A DNA stretch of 64,000 bases from Sinosporangium siamense (GTDB lineage Bacteria > Actinomycetota > Actinomycetes > Streptosporangiales > Streptosporangiaceae). The notes under the pieces are model-generated. The model had not been told where the DNA came from. It ran no database searches and saw only the letters and a list, made by a program, of their open reading frames with translations. The number at the start of each line of letters is the position of its first letter. Position 1 is the first letter of the stretch. A program made the position numbers and the translations under genes. Below are positions 11,010 to 19,303 of this stretch, piece after piece. Location: NCBI RefSeq assembly GCF_016863435.1, contig NZ_BOOW01000020.1, forward strand, positions 310,001-374,000, given 5' to 3'.

Positions 11010-11618
11010 ATGGGAGCACCACCGCCGCCTCCGGGCGAACCACCGCCCGATCGTCCATATCGCGACCCCTACATCGACCCGCCCCCCGGCCAGTCGCCCC
11101 CTGAAGGTGAACCCTGGTCTCCACCGCCCCGCGGCGGCCCGCAGTACGGCGAAGCCCCGCCCGGCTACAGAGGCGGACCCGGCCCGGTGCCGGCGCCGCT
11201 CGGCGGACGCTGGCGGCGGCTGTTCGCGGGCATCGTCGACTCGATCATCATCAGCCTGATCAGCACCCCGGTCACCTGGCAGACCTGGAGCCACGTCCTA
11301 GACGAGGAGAGAGGCGCCTGGGCGCGGATCAACCTCTCGCAGACCTTCTTCCTGGCCGTCGTGGCATTCCTCTACTACTGGCTGCTCCAGGCGTATTGGC
11401 ACGGTCAGACCATCGGGAAGAAGATCTTCGGCCTGCGTGTCATCAGCGAGACCGGGGAGAGGCTCGCCGTGGGCCAGGCGGCGATCCGGCAGGCCGTGAT
11501 GGCGGTCCTCGCCTGGTTGTGCTGCCTGTGGATCATCGACCTTGGCTGGATCCTCATAGACCCAAGAAAGCAGGCCATCCACGACAAGGCAGCCAGAACT
11601 CTTGTGGTGGATAGCTGA
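11010..11618 (+). CDS. RDD family membrane protein with proline-rich N terminus
   Basis: 202 residues. Residues 1-65 are a cytoplasmic Pro/Gly-rich segment, then the RDD domain: GGRWRRLFAGIVDSIIISL, a second helix, and GQTIGKKIFGLRV before the last helix. About three to four membrane segments are visible. RDD proteins are mostly of unknown function; some have been linked to ion exchange. The proline-rich extension is common in actinobacterial members. It stands alone between hppD and the M1 peptidase, with a weak Shine-Dalgarno. Confidence 0.85.
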   Translation: MGAPPPPPGEPPPDRPYRDPYIDPPPGQSPPEGEPWSPPPRGGPQYGEAPPGYRGGPGPVPAPLGGRWRRLFAGIVDSIIISLISTPVTWQTWSHVLDEERGAWARINLSQTFFLAVVAFLYYWLLQAYWHGQTIGKKIFGLRVISETGERLAVGQAAIRQAVMAVLAWLCCLWIIDLGWILIDPRKQAIHDKAARTLVVDS

Positions 11619-11698
11619 CCAGTGGTGACTACTTAGCGTAAGCTCTTTGTCACTCGACGGAGGTGTCACACACCGAGCACAGGGGGCACGCGCGGCTG

Positions 11699-13240
11699 AT
11701 GAGGTCATGGTCACTGGCAACGACGACGTCCGTCACCCTCCTCGCCTTGCTCGCCTGTTCGGCGTCCAACGGCGAGAGCCTGTCCTCACCGCCGGTGGGA
11801 TCCGAGCATCCCGCCCGCTCCACCGTGCAGGGCACGGTGGGCGCGGCCGGCATCGGCGACCCAGACTTCCCCAGTGACGGCAACGGCGGCTACGACGTCA
11901 CGCATTACAGCCTCAAGCTCGCCTACACGCCGAGCAGCAAACACCTCGCCGGCGTCGCCTCCATCAGCGCCACGGCGCTCCACGACCTCGCGCGGTTCAA
12001 CCTCGACCTGTCCGGGCTGCACGTCGCGTCGGTGACGCTGGACGGCGCCCCCGCGCAGTTCACCCGCGAGGGCAGCGAGCTGATGATCAGCCCCGCCGCA
12101 CAGCTCGCCAAAGGGGCGAAGTTCACGGTCCGGGTGGCCTACTCCGGCACTCCCAAACCCGTACGAGGCTCCTCCAACCTCGGCACCTACGGATTCATCC
12201 CCACCTCCGACGGCGCCTTCGTGGTCTGCGAGCCCAACGGGGCCAAAACGTGGTTCCCCGCCAACGACCACCCCGCCGACAAGGCGACATTCGACTTCGA
12301 GCTGACCGTGCCCAAGGGGCTCACCGCCCTCGCCAACGGCGAACTCGTCGCCGGGCCGGTCACCACCGACGGCAAGACCACCTTCATCTGGCGCGAACGC
12401 CACCCGATGGTGACCTACCTCGCCACCATGACCCTCGGCGACTTCGCCCTCCGCACCGGCACAACCCCCCGCGGCCTGGCCAACCTCGCCGCCGTGGCAC
12501 CGAAATACAACAACCAGCTCGACCGGGTCTTCCGGCTGTCGGGCCGCATCACCGACTACTGGAGCACGGTCTTCGGCCCTTACCCGTTCTCCTCCACAGG
12601 AGGCGTAGTCGACGACCTCAACACCGGCTATGCCCTGGAAAACCAGACCAAGCCGATGTATGGCGGATTCATCCCCGATGAGAGCATCATCGCCCACGAG
12701 CTCGCCCACCAGTGGTTCGGCGACAGCGTGAGCATCAAACGCTGGAACGACCTCTGGCTCAACGAGGGCTTCGCGACCTACGCCGAGTGGTTGTGGGCCG
12801 AGCACAACCGCACCATCACCGCCGAGCAGGTCTTCCGCGGACGCATGTCCATGACCAGCTCCCCCATCTGGAACTACCCACCCGGCAAGGCCAGGCCCGA
12901 CGACCTGTTCAACGAGTCCGTCTACACCCGCGGCGCCATGACCCTCCACGCCCTGCGCCAGCGCATCGGCGACGCGACCTTCTTCAAGGTGCTCCGCACC
13001 TGGGCTCAGAATCACGCGTACGGCCACGCCACGACAGACGACTTCATCACCCTGGCCGAACGCCTCTCCGGCCGGCAACTCGACAGCCTCTTCGACGTGT
13101 GGCTCTACAAACGCGGCCGCCCCGAATGGCCCGAACGCCCCCGCCGCCAAACCCGCCCAACCCCTGGCAACTCACGCCCCACCCCAACTCCCACCGCTTC
13201 ACCGGCTCCCACCCGCCAGGCCGGCCCCTACCGGCGCTAG
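11699..13240 (+). CDS. M1 family metallopeptidase, predicted lipoprotein
   Basis: 513 residues from ATG 11699, giving a signal sequence with lipobox LLAC (Cys about residue 20). A GTG at 11663 in the same frame would add 12 residues, but GGAGG overlaps it. The body is an aminopeptidase N-like fold: an N-terminal beta domain, then the zinc site HELAHQWFG near residue 334 with the downstream Glu in WLNEGFATYAEW. The usual GxMEN exopeptidase motif is replaced by GYALENQ. The C-terminal tail is rich in Pro, Thr and Arg. Its closest relative in the window is the paralog at 16338-17735, on the other side of the restriction-modification genes. Confidence 0.9.
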   Translation: MRSWSLATTTSVTLLALLACSASNGESLSSPPVGSEHPARSTVQGTVGAAGIGDPDFPSDGNGGYDVTHYSLKLAYTPSSKHLAGVASISATALHDLARFNLDLSGLHVASVTLDGAPAQFTREGSELMISPAAQLAKGAKFTVRVAYSGTPKPVRGSSNLGTYGFIPTSDGAFVVCEPNGAKTWFPANDHPADKATFDFELTVPKGLTALANGELVAGPVTTDGKTTFIWRERHPMVTYLATMTLGDFALRTGTTPRGLANLAAVAPKYNNQLDRVFRLSGRITDYWSTVFGPYPFSSTGGVVDDLNTGYALENQTKPMYGGFIPDESIIAHELAHQWFGDSVSIKRWNDLWLNEGFATYAEWLWAEHNRTITAEQVFRGRMSMTSSPIWNYPPGKARPDDLFNESVYTRGAMTLHALRQRIGDATFFKVLRTWAQNHAYGHATTDDFITLAERLSGRQLDSLFDVWLYKRGRPEWPERPRRQTRPTPGNSRPTPTPTASPAPTRQAGPYRR

Positions 13241-13469
13241 CACTCATGCAGGCGGGCTCAGGGGCAAGGACTTGATCGTATGAAACCGCACTTGCAGATG
13301 GTGGATCTCCAAGCCGTCCCGTCTTCAATGCATCAGAGATCCTGGGAAGGATGTCCCGCGCAGTAGCCATAAAGAGCTTTAGGCCAGCCGCGCAGGTCAA
13401 CGACATCAAAATCAGAGGGCTAGAGCTGCAGCACTGTGGGTGGTGGTGCCGCAGGGGCAGTATCGTCGT

Positions 13470-15149
13470 GTGGTGACCGCTGACTCGCTCTTTGACCTAC
13501 ACCTTCCGCATCCAGCGGACCCACCAGGGCGCTCGGGGCAAAATGGCGAGGTTTTCACTCGCCGGTGGGTGGTTGATCTCATGCTCGATCTTGTGGGCTA
13601 TACCCCCGATCGAAACCTTGCCTCTATGCGAATAGTCGAGCCTGCGTGCGGCGAGGGCGCTTTCCTCGGTCCCATCGTCCAGCGACTCAGTGCTTCTTGC
13701 CGGAGACACAAGCGATCATTGCTAGAAGCTGCCTCAGCAATCGAAGCGATCGATCTACTCGCTCACAATGTGCAGCAAGCTCAACAGCTCGTATCACGAC
13801 TGCTTATAGATGATGGCTGGAACGCGATCGAAGTAGACAAAGTCGTCCAAGGATGGATCTTGCAGGGGGATTACCTACTGCGTAGTCGATCCAGCGAATC
13901 AGCCGATTTTGTGGTTGGTAACCCGCCTTATATTCGTTTGGAAGACGTACCTGAAGTACGCATGGCGGCCTACCGTCGGTCGTGTAATACGATGGGCGGA
14001 CGTGCTGATATCTACGTGGGATTCTACGAAAAAGGTTTGGTCAGCCTCAAGAGCGACGGAAAACTCGCCTTCATCTGCGCAGACCGTTGGATGCGTAACC
14101 AATACGGCAGAGGGCTCCGACAGTTGATCGCGAGGCAATACAGCATGGATCTAGCGTTGATCATGCATGATGTGGATGCGTTCGAGGATCAGGTCTCCGC
14201 TTACCCAGCAATTACCGTGATCAGTAATCGCACTCAAGGCACGGCGATCGCCGCCGATACACGCCGCTCCTTCAGCAGTGCTCAGGCGCACGAGTTTGCA
14301 TCCTGGACGACTAGTAGCAACGATCAGTATGTCGATACCGAAACCTATCATGCGGCCAGGCTTCCTCATTGGTTTGCAGGTGATGACTCCTGGCCTTCAG
14401 CCTCTCCCGCCAGACTGGCGATGCTAGAAGAGCTCAGTCAGCGATACCAGCTCCTCGAAGATAGAAGGACTGGGACGCGAGTCGGTATTGGCGTAGCTAC
14501 TGGAGCCGACAAAATCTTTATCACAGATAGAGCCGATCTCGTAGAGACAGATCGCCTGCTCCCACTATCTATGGTCAGGGACACAAAGACTGGGATTTTT
14601 GAGTGGAACGGCTCATATCTCGTGAACCCCTGGGACAGCGCGGGAAACTTGGTTGATTTGACCAACTACCCAAGACTGGCGTCCTACTTCAAGAGGCACG
14701 CCTCAGTGCTCCGAAAGCGCCACATTGCGATCAAACAGCCTAGTCGGTGGTACAAGACTATTGATAAAGTAGACCCCCATCTCACCGCCCAGCCCAAACT
14801 GCTTCTTCCAGACATGAAGATGACCATTCATCCCGTGCTAGATGAAGGCGGATACTATCCGCACCATAATCTATACTTTATAGTCTCTGATTCATGGGAT
14901 CTAAGAGTCCTTGGTGGACTAATGCTGTCCAAGGTGGCCGAGGCCTTTGTTGAGGCCTACGCCGTTAAAATGCGTGGCGGAACTCTCCGTTTTCAGGCAC
15001 AGTATTTGCGTAAGATCCGCGTCCCCAATCAAGATGATATCGACGAGTCAACCTGCAACGCTCTTCGTGAAGCCTTCGAAAAGCGGGATTCGTCAGCCGC
15101 CACCGAGGCCGCCTTGCGGGCATACGGCCTAGATCACCTGCCAGACTAG
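13470..15149 (+). CDS. DNA adenine-N6 methyltransferase of a PaeR7I/XhoI-type system
   Basis: About 559 residues. The AdoMet motif I is EPACGEG near residue 55, and the catalytic motif NPPY (N-P-P-Y-I-R-L-E-D) is near residue 150, as in gamma-class/Eco57I-type adenine methyltransferases. The C-terminal half would carry target recognition. The start is uncertain: GTG 13470 follows AGGGGC by about 12 bp, and GTG 13440 and 13473 are alternatives. The endonuclease gene begins 7 bp after its stop. GC is near 50%, far below the neighbours, with codons such as ATA, TTA and CTA, so the pair was acquired by transfer. Confidence 0.9.
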   Translation: MVTADSLFDLHLPHPADPPGRSGQNGEVFTRRWVVDLMLDLVGYTPDRNLASMRIVEPACGEGAFLGPIVQRLSASCRRHKRSLLEAASAIEAIDLLAHNVQQAQQLVSRLLIDDGWNAIEVDKVVQGWILQGDYLLRSRSSESADFVVGNPPYIRLEDVPEVRMAAYRRSCNTMGGRADIYVGFYEKGLVSLKSDGKLAFICADRWMRNQYGRGLRQLIARQYSMDLALIMHDVDAFEDQVSAYPAITVISNRTQGTAIAADTRRSFSSAQAHEFASWTTSSNDQYVDTETYHAARLPHWFAGDDSWPSASPARLAMLEELSQRYQLLEDRRTGTRVGIGVATGADKIFITDRADLVETDRLLPLSMVRDTKTGIFEWNGSYLVNPWDSAGNLVDLTNYPRLASYFKRHASVLRKRHIAIKQPSRWYKTIDKVDPHLTAQPKLLLPDMKMTIHPVLDEGGYYPHHNLYFIVSDSWDLRVLGGLMLSKVAEAFVEAYAVKMRGGTLRFQAQYLRKIRVPNQDDIDESTCNALREAFEKRDSSAATEAALRAYGLDHLPD

Positions 15150-15156
15150 GAGACAC

Positions 15157-15909
15157 ATGCGTCAACATCCGGCACAGCACGCTGTGAATATGTTTTGGGA
15201 ACTTCGCGAAAGAGCGGCAAAGAAGCAGTCGGATGCAGGCCGATCTGATGCCGGATTCCGCAGCGCAGTAACTGCGGGACAACATATGCGAGAACTCGAA
15301 GAGGTGGTCATTCAAGAGTTTGTCGAATCAGGGATCCCACGAGACTGCATCCGCCAAAAGACTGGCGTGGAACTTCCCGGCTACTATAGAGCAGCAAAGA
15401 AATGGGATATTGTCGTTGTACACCGAGGATCCCTAATCGCTGCGATCGAATTCAAATCGCAGGTCGGACCATCCTTCGGCAACAACGTTAATAATCGCAT
15501 TGAGGAGGCAATAGGATCGGCAACCGATGTATGGCGCGCTTACGAAGAAGGCACGTTTGGTAGCCTCCGACCTTGGTTGGGCTACTTCTTCATCCTCGAA
15601 GCGACCCCGAAGTCCATGACCCCCATCTCCGTACCCACCACAGTTTCTCCGGTGGAGAAGGTATTTATTAACACTTCCTACATGGATCGCTACAGGATTC
15701 TTTGCCAGCGACTCGTACGTGAGCGCCTGTATGACGCCGCATGCTTCATCACCACCACTCCGGGTTCTTCAGAGGCCACAGCTGTTCTCAATGAACCCGA
15801 TCCCGAGCTAGGTTTTGCAAACTTTGCAGCAGCCATCGCCGGCCGAGTCGTTTACACACTCGGACTTCCCGACACAGGGATAGGCGGCAAACAGGAAATT
15901 ATCCTCTAG
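15157..15909 (+). CDS. PaeR7I/XhoI-type type II restriction endonuclease
   Basis: 250 residues, the expected length for PaeR7I-type enzymes. The PD-(D/E)xK core is seen as KKWDIVVVHRG (Asp near 84) followed by IAAIEFKSQVG (Glu and Lys near 98-100), then the family block FGNNVNNRIEEAIGSA. PaeR7I and XhoI cut CTCGAG, so this is the predicted target, and CTCGAG is strongly avoided in this window. The start is supported by AGGAG four bases upstream of the ATG. Methyltransferase and nuclease are in the same low-GC operon, which ends at a hairpin at 15948. Confidence 0.92.
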   Translation: MRQHPAQHAVNMFWELRERAAKKQSDAGRSDAGFRSAVTAGQHMRELEEVVIQEFVESGIPRDCIRQKTGVELPGYYRAAKKWDIVVVHRGSLIAAIEFKSQVGPSFGNNVNNRIEEAIGSATDVWRAYEEGTFGSLRPWLGYFFILEATPKSMTPISVPTTVSPVEKVFINTSYMDRYRILCQRLVRERLYDAACFITTTPGSSEATAVLNEPDPELGFANFAAAIAGRVVYTLGLPDTGIGGKQEIIL

Positions 15910-15947
15910 CCAAGCCACCCAGATTCAGAGTAGCAAGCCAACGAGAA

Positions 15948-15970
15948 GACCCCCGCTATTGCCGGGGGTC
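15948..15970 (+). terminator. Rho-independent-like terminator after the R-M operon
   Basis: GACCCCCG (15948-15955) and CGGGGGTC (15963-15970) form a perfect 8-bp stem with a 7-nt loop, followed by CTTTC. It lies 39 bp past the endonuclease stop. Confidence 0.8.
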
Positions 15971-16337
15971 CTTTCGATGCGGTTCTGCTTGCCTTGTCGC
16001 TCCGGCCTGCGCAGCCGCGGGTCGCCGACAGGAAATGGCGGTGAGTGCTATATGGGCTCGGGCACGACTTTCATCGATGACATGCCGTGCTCTTCGCCAA
16101 AGGCCGCCAGGATTAGCAGCGACTCTTGCCGATAAGGGTGTCCAGACGGTCGCGGATGCCATTACCATTGTCCGCACACCACACCCACACGTTGCCCGCC
16201 TCAACACTCCTCACGTAATGTTTGTTTCCCACGTGCGTGTGAACTCTCGTGTGCGACGGGCAGGCACCTGACCACGTCGGACCCCTCAAGCACCTTTAGC
16301 ACGACGGGGACTTTGGCTGAACCAGTGTGGCCGGGTC
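15971..16337. other. Intergenic region between R-M operon and M1 paralog
   Basis: About 370 bp of intermediate GC. Short frames exist on both strands (for example plus 16035-16271) but have no Shine-Dalgarno and no recognisable motif. Just beyond the M1 stop, another minus-strand frame stays open for about 40 codons (to 16201) and reads like the continuation of a protein; this could mark a frameshifted C terminus or transferred flank. Confidence 0.4.
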
Positions 16338-17735
16338 TTACGAGAGCGGGGGCTTGCCTTCGGTGTAGAGCCAGGAGTTGAACAGGCCGTCGAGCTTGCG
16401 GCCCGAGATCTGCTCGGCGAGGGCGAGCAGGTCGGCGGTGCGGGCGTGGGAGTGGGCGTATTTGTAGTTCCACTGCTTGAGCAGCTTGAAGAAGTCGTCG
16501 TCGCCGAGGGCGGTGCGGAGGGCGTGGACGGTCATGGCGCCGCGTGTGTAGACCGAGCCGGCGAAGAGGTCGTTGCGGCCGGGGTCGCCGGGCAGGGGTT
16601 TCTTCCACATGCGGTTGCTGTCGGGGGCGGCGTAGTAGCGGTCGAAGGTGGCCTGGGCGGTGGGACCGCCGTGCTGCTCGTCCCACAGCCACTCGGCGTA
16701 GGTCGCGAAGCCTTCGTTGAGCCAGATGTCGCGCCAGTCGCCGGGGGACACGTTGTTGCCGAACCACTGGTGGGCCATCTCGTGCACGATGAGGTCGGTG
16801 GCGGGCACCCCGGTGTCGTAAACGGGCCTGGTCTGGGTCTCCAGCGCGTAGCCGACGCCGACCTTGTCGACGATGCCGCCGATCGACGAGTAGGGATAGC
16901 GGCCGAAGAGCTTGGCGCCCCAGGCGGTGACCTCGGCGGTCTTGGCGTGCAGGCCCCCGTCGTCGGCGGAGGCGGCCGGGTCGACCGCGGTGATGTTGAG
17001 CAGCCCGCCCGAGGTGCTGCGCTTCACGGTGAACTTGCCGATGGCCACGGTAAGCAGATAGCTGGCCATGGGCTCGCTGCTGCGCCAGACCGAGGTGGTG
17101 CGGCCGTCACGGGTGCGCTCCGGGCCCTGAGGTTCGCCGGAGGCGAGAGCCGTGAGGCCCTTGGGGACGGTGACGCGGACGCGGTAGGACGCCTTGTCCT
17201 TGGGGTGGTCGTTGACGGGCACGAAGGAGCGGGCGCCGTCGGGCTCGGACATGACGACCGCGCCGTCGACGGTCGGGAGCCAGCCGTAGCGGCCGAGGCC
17301 GGCGTCGTTGATCTCCTTCAGCGGGCCGGCGTAGGCCACCTCGACCTCGAAGGTGCGGCCGGACTGGATCGGGCGGGAGGGGGTGATGACCAGCTCCTGC
17401 CCCTCACGCCTGAACTCGGCGGGCCTGCCGTCGACCTTGACCCGGCTAATCTCGGGGCCTTCGAAGTCGAGGTTGAAACGGGAGAGGCTCTGCGTGGCCT
17501 TCGCCCGCATCGTGGAGGAGGCGTCGACCGTGCGCGTGGCCGGGCTGAAGTCGAGATCCAGGTCGTAGTGGAGGGCGTCGTAGCCTCCGTTGCCCGCCTG
17601 CGGCAGGTAGGAGTCGCCGAGCCCTGCGGCCCCCGGGGTGGCCGCCTGGAAGACGTGGGCCGGAGCCGCAGTGGGGACGAGCAGGAACGCCGCTGTGGAG
17701 ACAGCCGCGGCCACGATGGGGGCGGTTCGTCGCAT
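16338..17735 (-). CDS. M1 family metallopeptidase, secreted
   Basis: 465 residues with a Sec-type signal (RRTAPIVAAAVSTAAFLLVPTAAPA). Like its paralog at 11699-13240 it starts the mature part with GLGDSYLPQAGNGGYDALHY, and carries the zinc site HEMAHQWFG near residue 316 followed by WLNEGFATYAEW. Family members are zinc aminopeptidases or endoproteases; substrate unknown. It lacks the lipobox and the Pro/Thr tail of the paralog and ends abruptly after EGKPPLS. The two copies face each other around the restriction-modification operon. The start is ATG 17735. Confidence 0.9.
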   Translation of the reverse strand: MRRTAPIVAAAVSTAAFLLVPTAAPAHVFQAATPGAAGLGDSYLPQAGNGGYDALHYDLDLDFSPATRTVDASSTMRAKATQSLSRFNLDFEGPEISRVKVDGRPAEFRREGQELVITPSRPIQSGRTFEVEVAYAGPLKEINDAGLGRYGWLPTVDGAVVMSEPDGARSFVPVNDHPKDKASYRVRVTVPKGLTALASGEPQGPERTRDGRTTSVWRSSEPMASYLLTVAIGKFTVKRSTSGGLLNITAVDPAASADDGGLHAKTAEVTAWGAKLFGRYPYSSIGGIVDKVGVGYALETQTRPVYDTGVPATDLIVHEMAHQWFGNNVSPGDWRDIWLNEGFATYAEWLWDEQHGGPTAQATFDRYYAAPDSNRMWKKPLPGDPGRNDLFAGSVYTRGAMTVHALRTALGDDDFFKLLKQWNYKYAHSHARTADLLALAEQISGRKLDGLFNSWLYTEGKPPLS

Positions 17736-18043
17736 GTGAACTCCAGACCTGGTGGCGGATTCCCAGGGAAGGTATCCGCTACGCGCGCTCCAGGTCTAGG
17801 AAACTAAGTAGATCTTCTTCCATGCTTCAGAACCCGGATCACACCGGGTTTCCTCGATCGCCGCTCCTCCCGTTTACACCGTCAACGGCTTTACACCGCC
17901 AACGGCATCCGGACCCATATGCACACCACCCCACCTTGCCTCGCAGCCATATCCACGCCACTCGCCCGGTTGCCAAGCGAGACAACCACCGATCGTGGCC
18001 GCCTGCGACGGCCCTCGACGGGCCCACCTTCACGGGTGCGGGG
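17736..18043. other. Intergenic region with small hairpin
   Basis: About 310 bp upstream of the M1 paralog and downstream of the TetR operon, both on the minus strand. AACCCGG (17831-17837) pairs with CCGGGTT (17844-17850) around a 6-nt loop; it may terminate the TetR operon. The remainder is His/Pro-rich in translation and has no credible gene. Confidence 0.4.
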
Positions 18044-18442
18044 CTACGGAGTCGTGGTTCGCGATGGTTTGGGGTTCATGGTTGCTGTTAAGTGGGCTAT
18101 GGCCGGGATGGGGAAGAGCATCAGGTACAGGTTCGGGATCCACCAGGCGAGGGAGAAGTCTCCGCGCAGGGTCCAGAAGGCGATCGCCATCAGGCCGGAT
18201 GCCATGGTCAGGACGAGGGAGACCAGCATCAGGGGCGAGTGGTTGAGCCGCAGGCTGATCAGGCCGGTGAAGGCGGCTACAAGGTCGATCCAGAGGAACG
18301 ACCAGTTCCAGTCCACCATGAGCGGGTTCGCGTAGTCGGCGAAGGCCCATTCAGGGGGCAGGAGTCCTAACCCGATGACGCTGAAGTAGACCAGGAAGCC
18401 CAGGTCGGTCAGCAGCATGAGGACCTTAGTCGTGCGCAGCAT
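18044..18442 (-). CDS. Four-helix membrane protein in operon with TetR
   Basis: 132 residues with four hydrophobic segments (about 8-28, 45-65, 68-90, 100-120), resembling DUF5360-type small membrane proteins. The start ATG 18442 follows GGAG by 7 bp and lies inside the end of the tetR gene (17-nt overlap), so the two are co-translated. A membrane protein in an operon with a TetR repressor is often the repressor's target, but no transport motif is visible. Confidence 0.75.
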   Translation of the reverse strand: MLRTTKVLMLLTDLGFLVYFSVIGLGLLPPEWAFADYANPLMVDWNWSFLWIDLVAAFTGLISLRLNHSPLMLVSLVLTMASGLMAIAFWTLRGDFSLAWWIPNLYLMLFPIPAIAHLTATMNPKPSRTTTP

Positions 18443-18971
18443 CGACAAGCTCCAGAAGGTAGGCACGGGTGCGTCTGTGGAGCTCGGGGCCGGGCTCGCC
18501 CAGGCCGAACAGCCTGGCCGCCCACCACCCGTCGACCGCCAGCCGGACGGCGGTGGCGACGGCGGGGTCGACGCCGTCCTCGACGAGTCTGGCCTGCCAG
18601 GCCTCGTAGCGCTGCCGGAGCGGCGCGAGTCCCGCCGGATCGACGAGCACTCCGGCCAGCAGGGCGACGGTCACACGGTCGATGGGTGCGCTCGCGGTGG
18701 GCTCGGCGGGGATGGTGGCCTCGATGTAGGCACGCAGGTAGTCGCCCGGTCTCGCCCCCGCCTGGGCCAGGGCGTGGTCGAATGCCTGGGTCAGCCGTTC
18801 CACCATCGCCCCGACCAGCCGCTGTTTGGTGGGGAAGTGGTAGAAGAGGCCGCCTTTGGAAACGCCGGCCTGCTTGGCCACGGCTTCCAGGGTCAGGGAT
18901 TCCGCGCCCTGGCTCAGCAGCACCTCGGCGGCGGCGTCCAGCAGACGCTCTTTGGAACTGGGTCTCACCAT
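18426..18971 (-). CDS. TetR family transcriptional regulator
   Basis: 181 residues. The N-terminal helix-turn-helix reads KERLLDAAAEVLLSQGAES and VSKGGLFYHFPTKQRL (about 7-55), textbook TetR. The C-terminal ligand domain is helical and unassigned. Upstream, ACCGGCCAACCGGT (18984-18997) is a perfect dyad of the ACCGG-N4-CCGGT type, 13 bp before the start codon, so autoregulation is likely. The downstream membrane-protein gene overlaps its 3' end. Confidence 0.92.
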   Translation of the reverse strand: MVRPSSKERLLDAAAEVLLSQGAESLTLEAVAKQAGVSKGGLFYHFPTKQRLVGAMVERLTQAFDHALAQAGARPGDYLRAYIEATIPAEPTASAPIDRVTVALLAGVLVDPAGLAPLRQRYEAWQARLVEDGVDPAVATAVRLAVDGWWAARLFGLGEPGPELHRRTRAYLLELVDAAHD

Positions 18972-18983
18972 AGATCAAACTAT

Positions 18984-18997
18984 ACCGGCCAACCGGT
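18984..18997. promoter_or_regulatory. TetR operator
   Basis: ACCGG and CCGGT separated by CCAA form a perfect 5-bp dyad immediately upstream of the tetR start at 18971, consistent with the ACCGG-type operators of many actinobacterial TetR proteins. Confidence 0.6.
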
Positions 18998-19242
18998 GCA
19001 CTTATCGTGATATGACGGATCGCCCGGCAGCGGTGCTCCATGGCCGGGTGGTGCTGTCGTTGCCGGTGGGGGCGAACTGCCCCGCCTTCGGGTCGTAGAC
19101 GAAGGGCATCACGGCTCACCGCCGACCGGTGGGGACGTGGCGGCGTGTGCAGGTGGCGGCGGAGCGCGAGCCACGAACACGACAGGCGGGGGCGGAGTTC
19201 ACCGCCGCCGCCTGACCTGGCTCATGCCGTACCCGACTCTTA
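18998..19242. other. Intergenic region with a possible 35-codon ORF
   Basis: Between tetR and the tandem repeat. A minus-strand frame 19109 to 19002 encodes MPFVYDPKAGQFAPTG and some 19 further residues. The start looks protein-like, but there is no clear Shine-Dalgarno and it could be a gene fragment. No other signal seen. Confidence 0.3.
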
Positions 19243-19298
19243 AAAACCGCCTTTCAAAGACCGCCCCCTGAAGACCGGCTCTGGAAGACCGGCCCCAA
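19243..19298. repeat. 14-bp tandem repeat, four units
   Basis: Units AAAACCGCCTTTCA, AAGACCGCCCCCTG, AAGACCGGCTCTGG and AAGACCGGCCCCAA follow one another without gaps and end 5 bp before the stop codon of the threonine ammonia-lyase gene (minus strand, stop at 19304). Confidence 0.85.
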
Positions 19299-19303
19299 AA
19301 GGG

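Noticed and set aside
13047-13409. Minus-strand ORF before the methyltransferase gene
   Set aside because: Its N-terminal half looks a little protein-like but it has no ribosome site or homology I can name and overlaps the M1 3' end.
19002-19109. 35-codon minus-strand ORF after tetR
   Set aside because: Too short and without a ribosome site to call as a gene; mentioned only in the intergenic entry.
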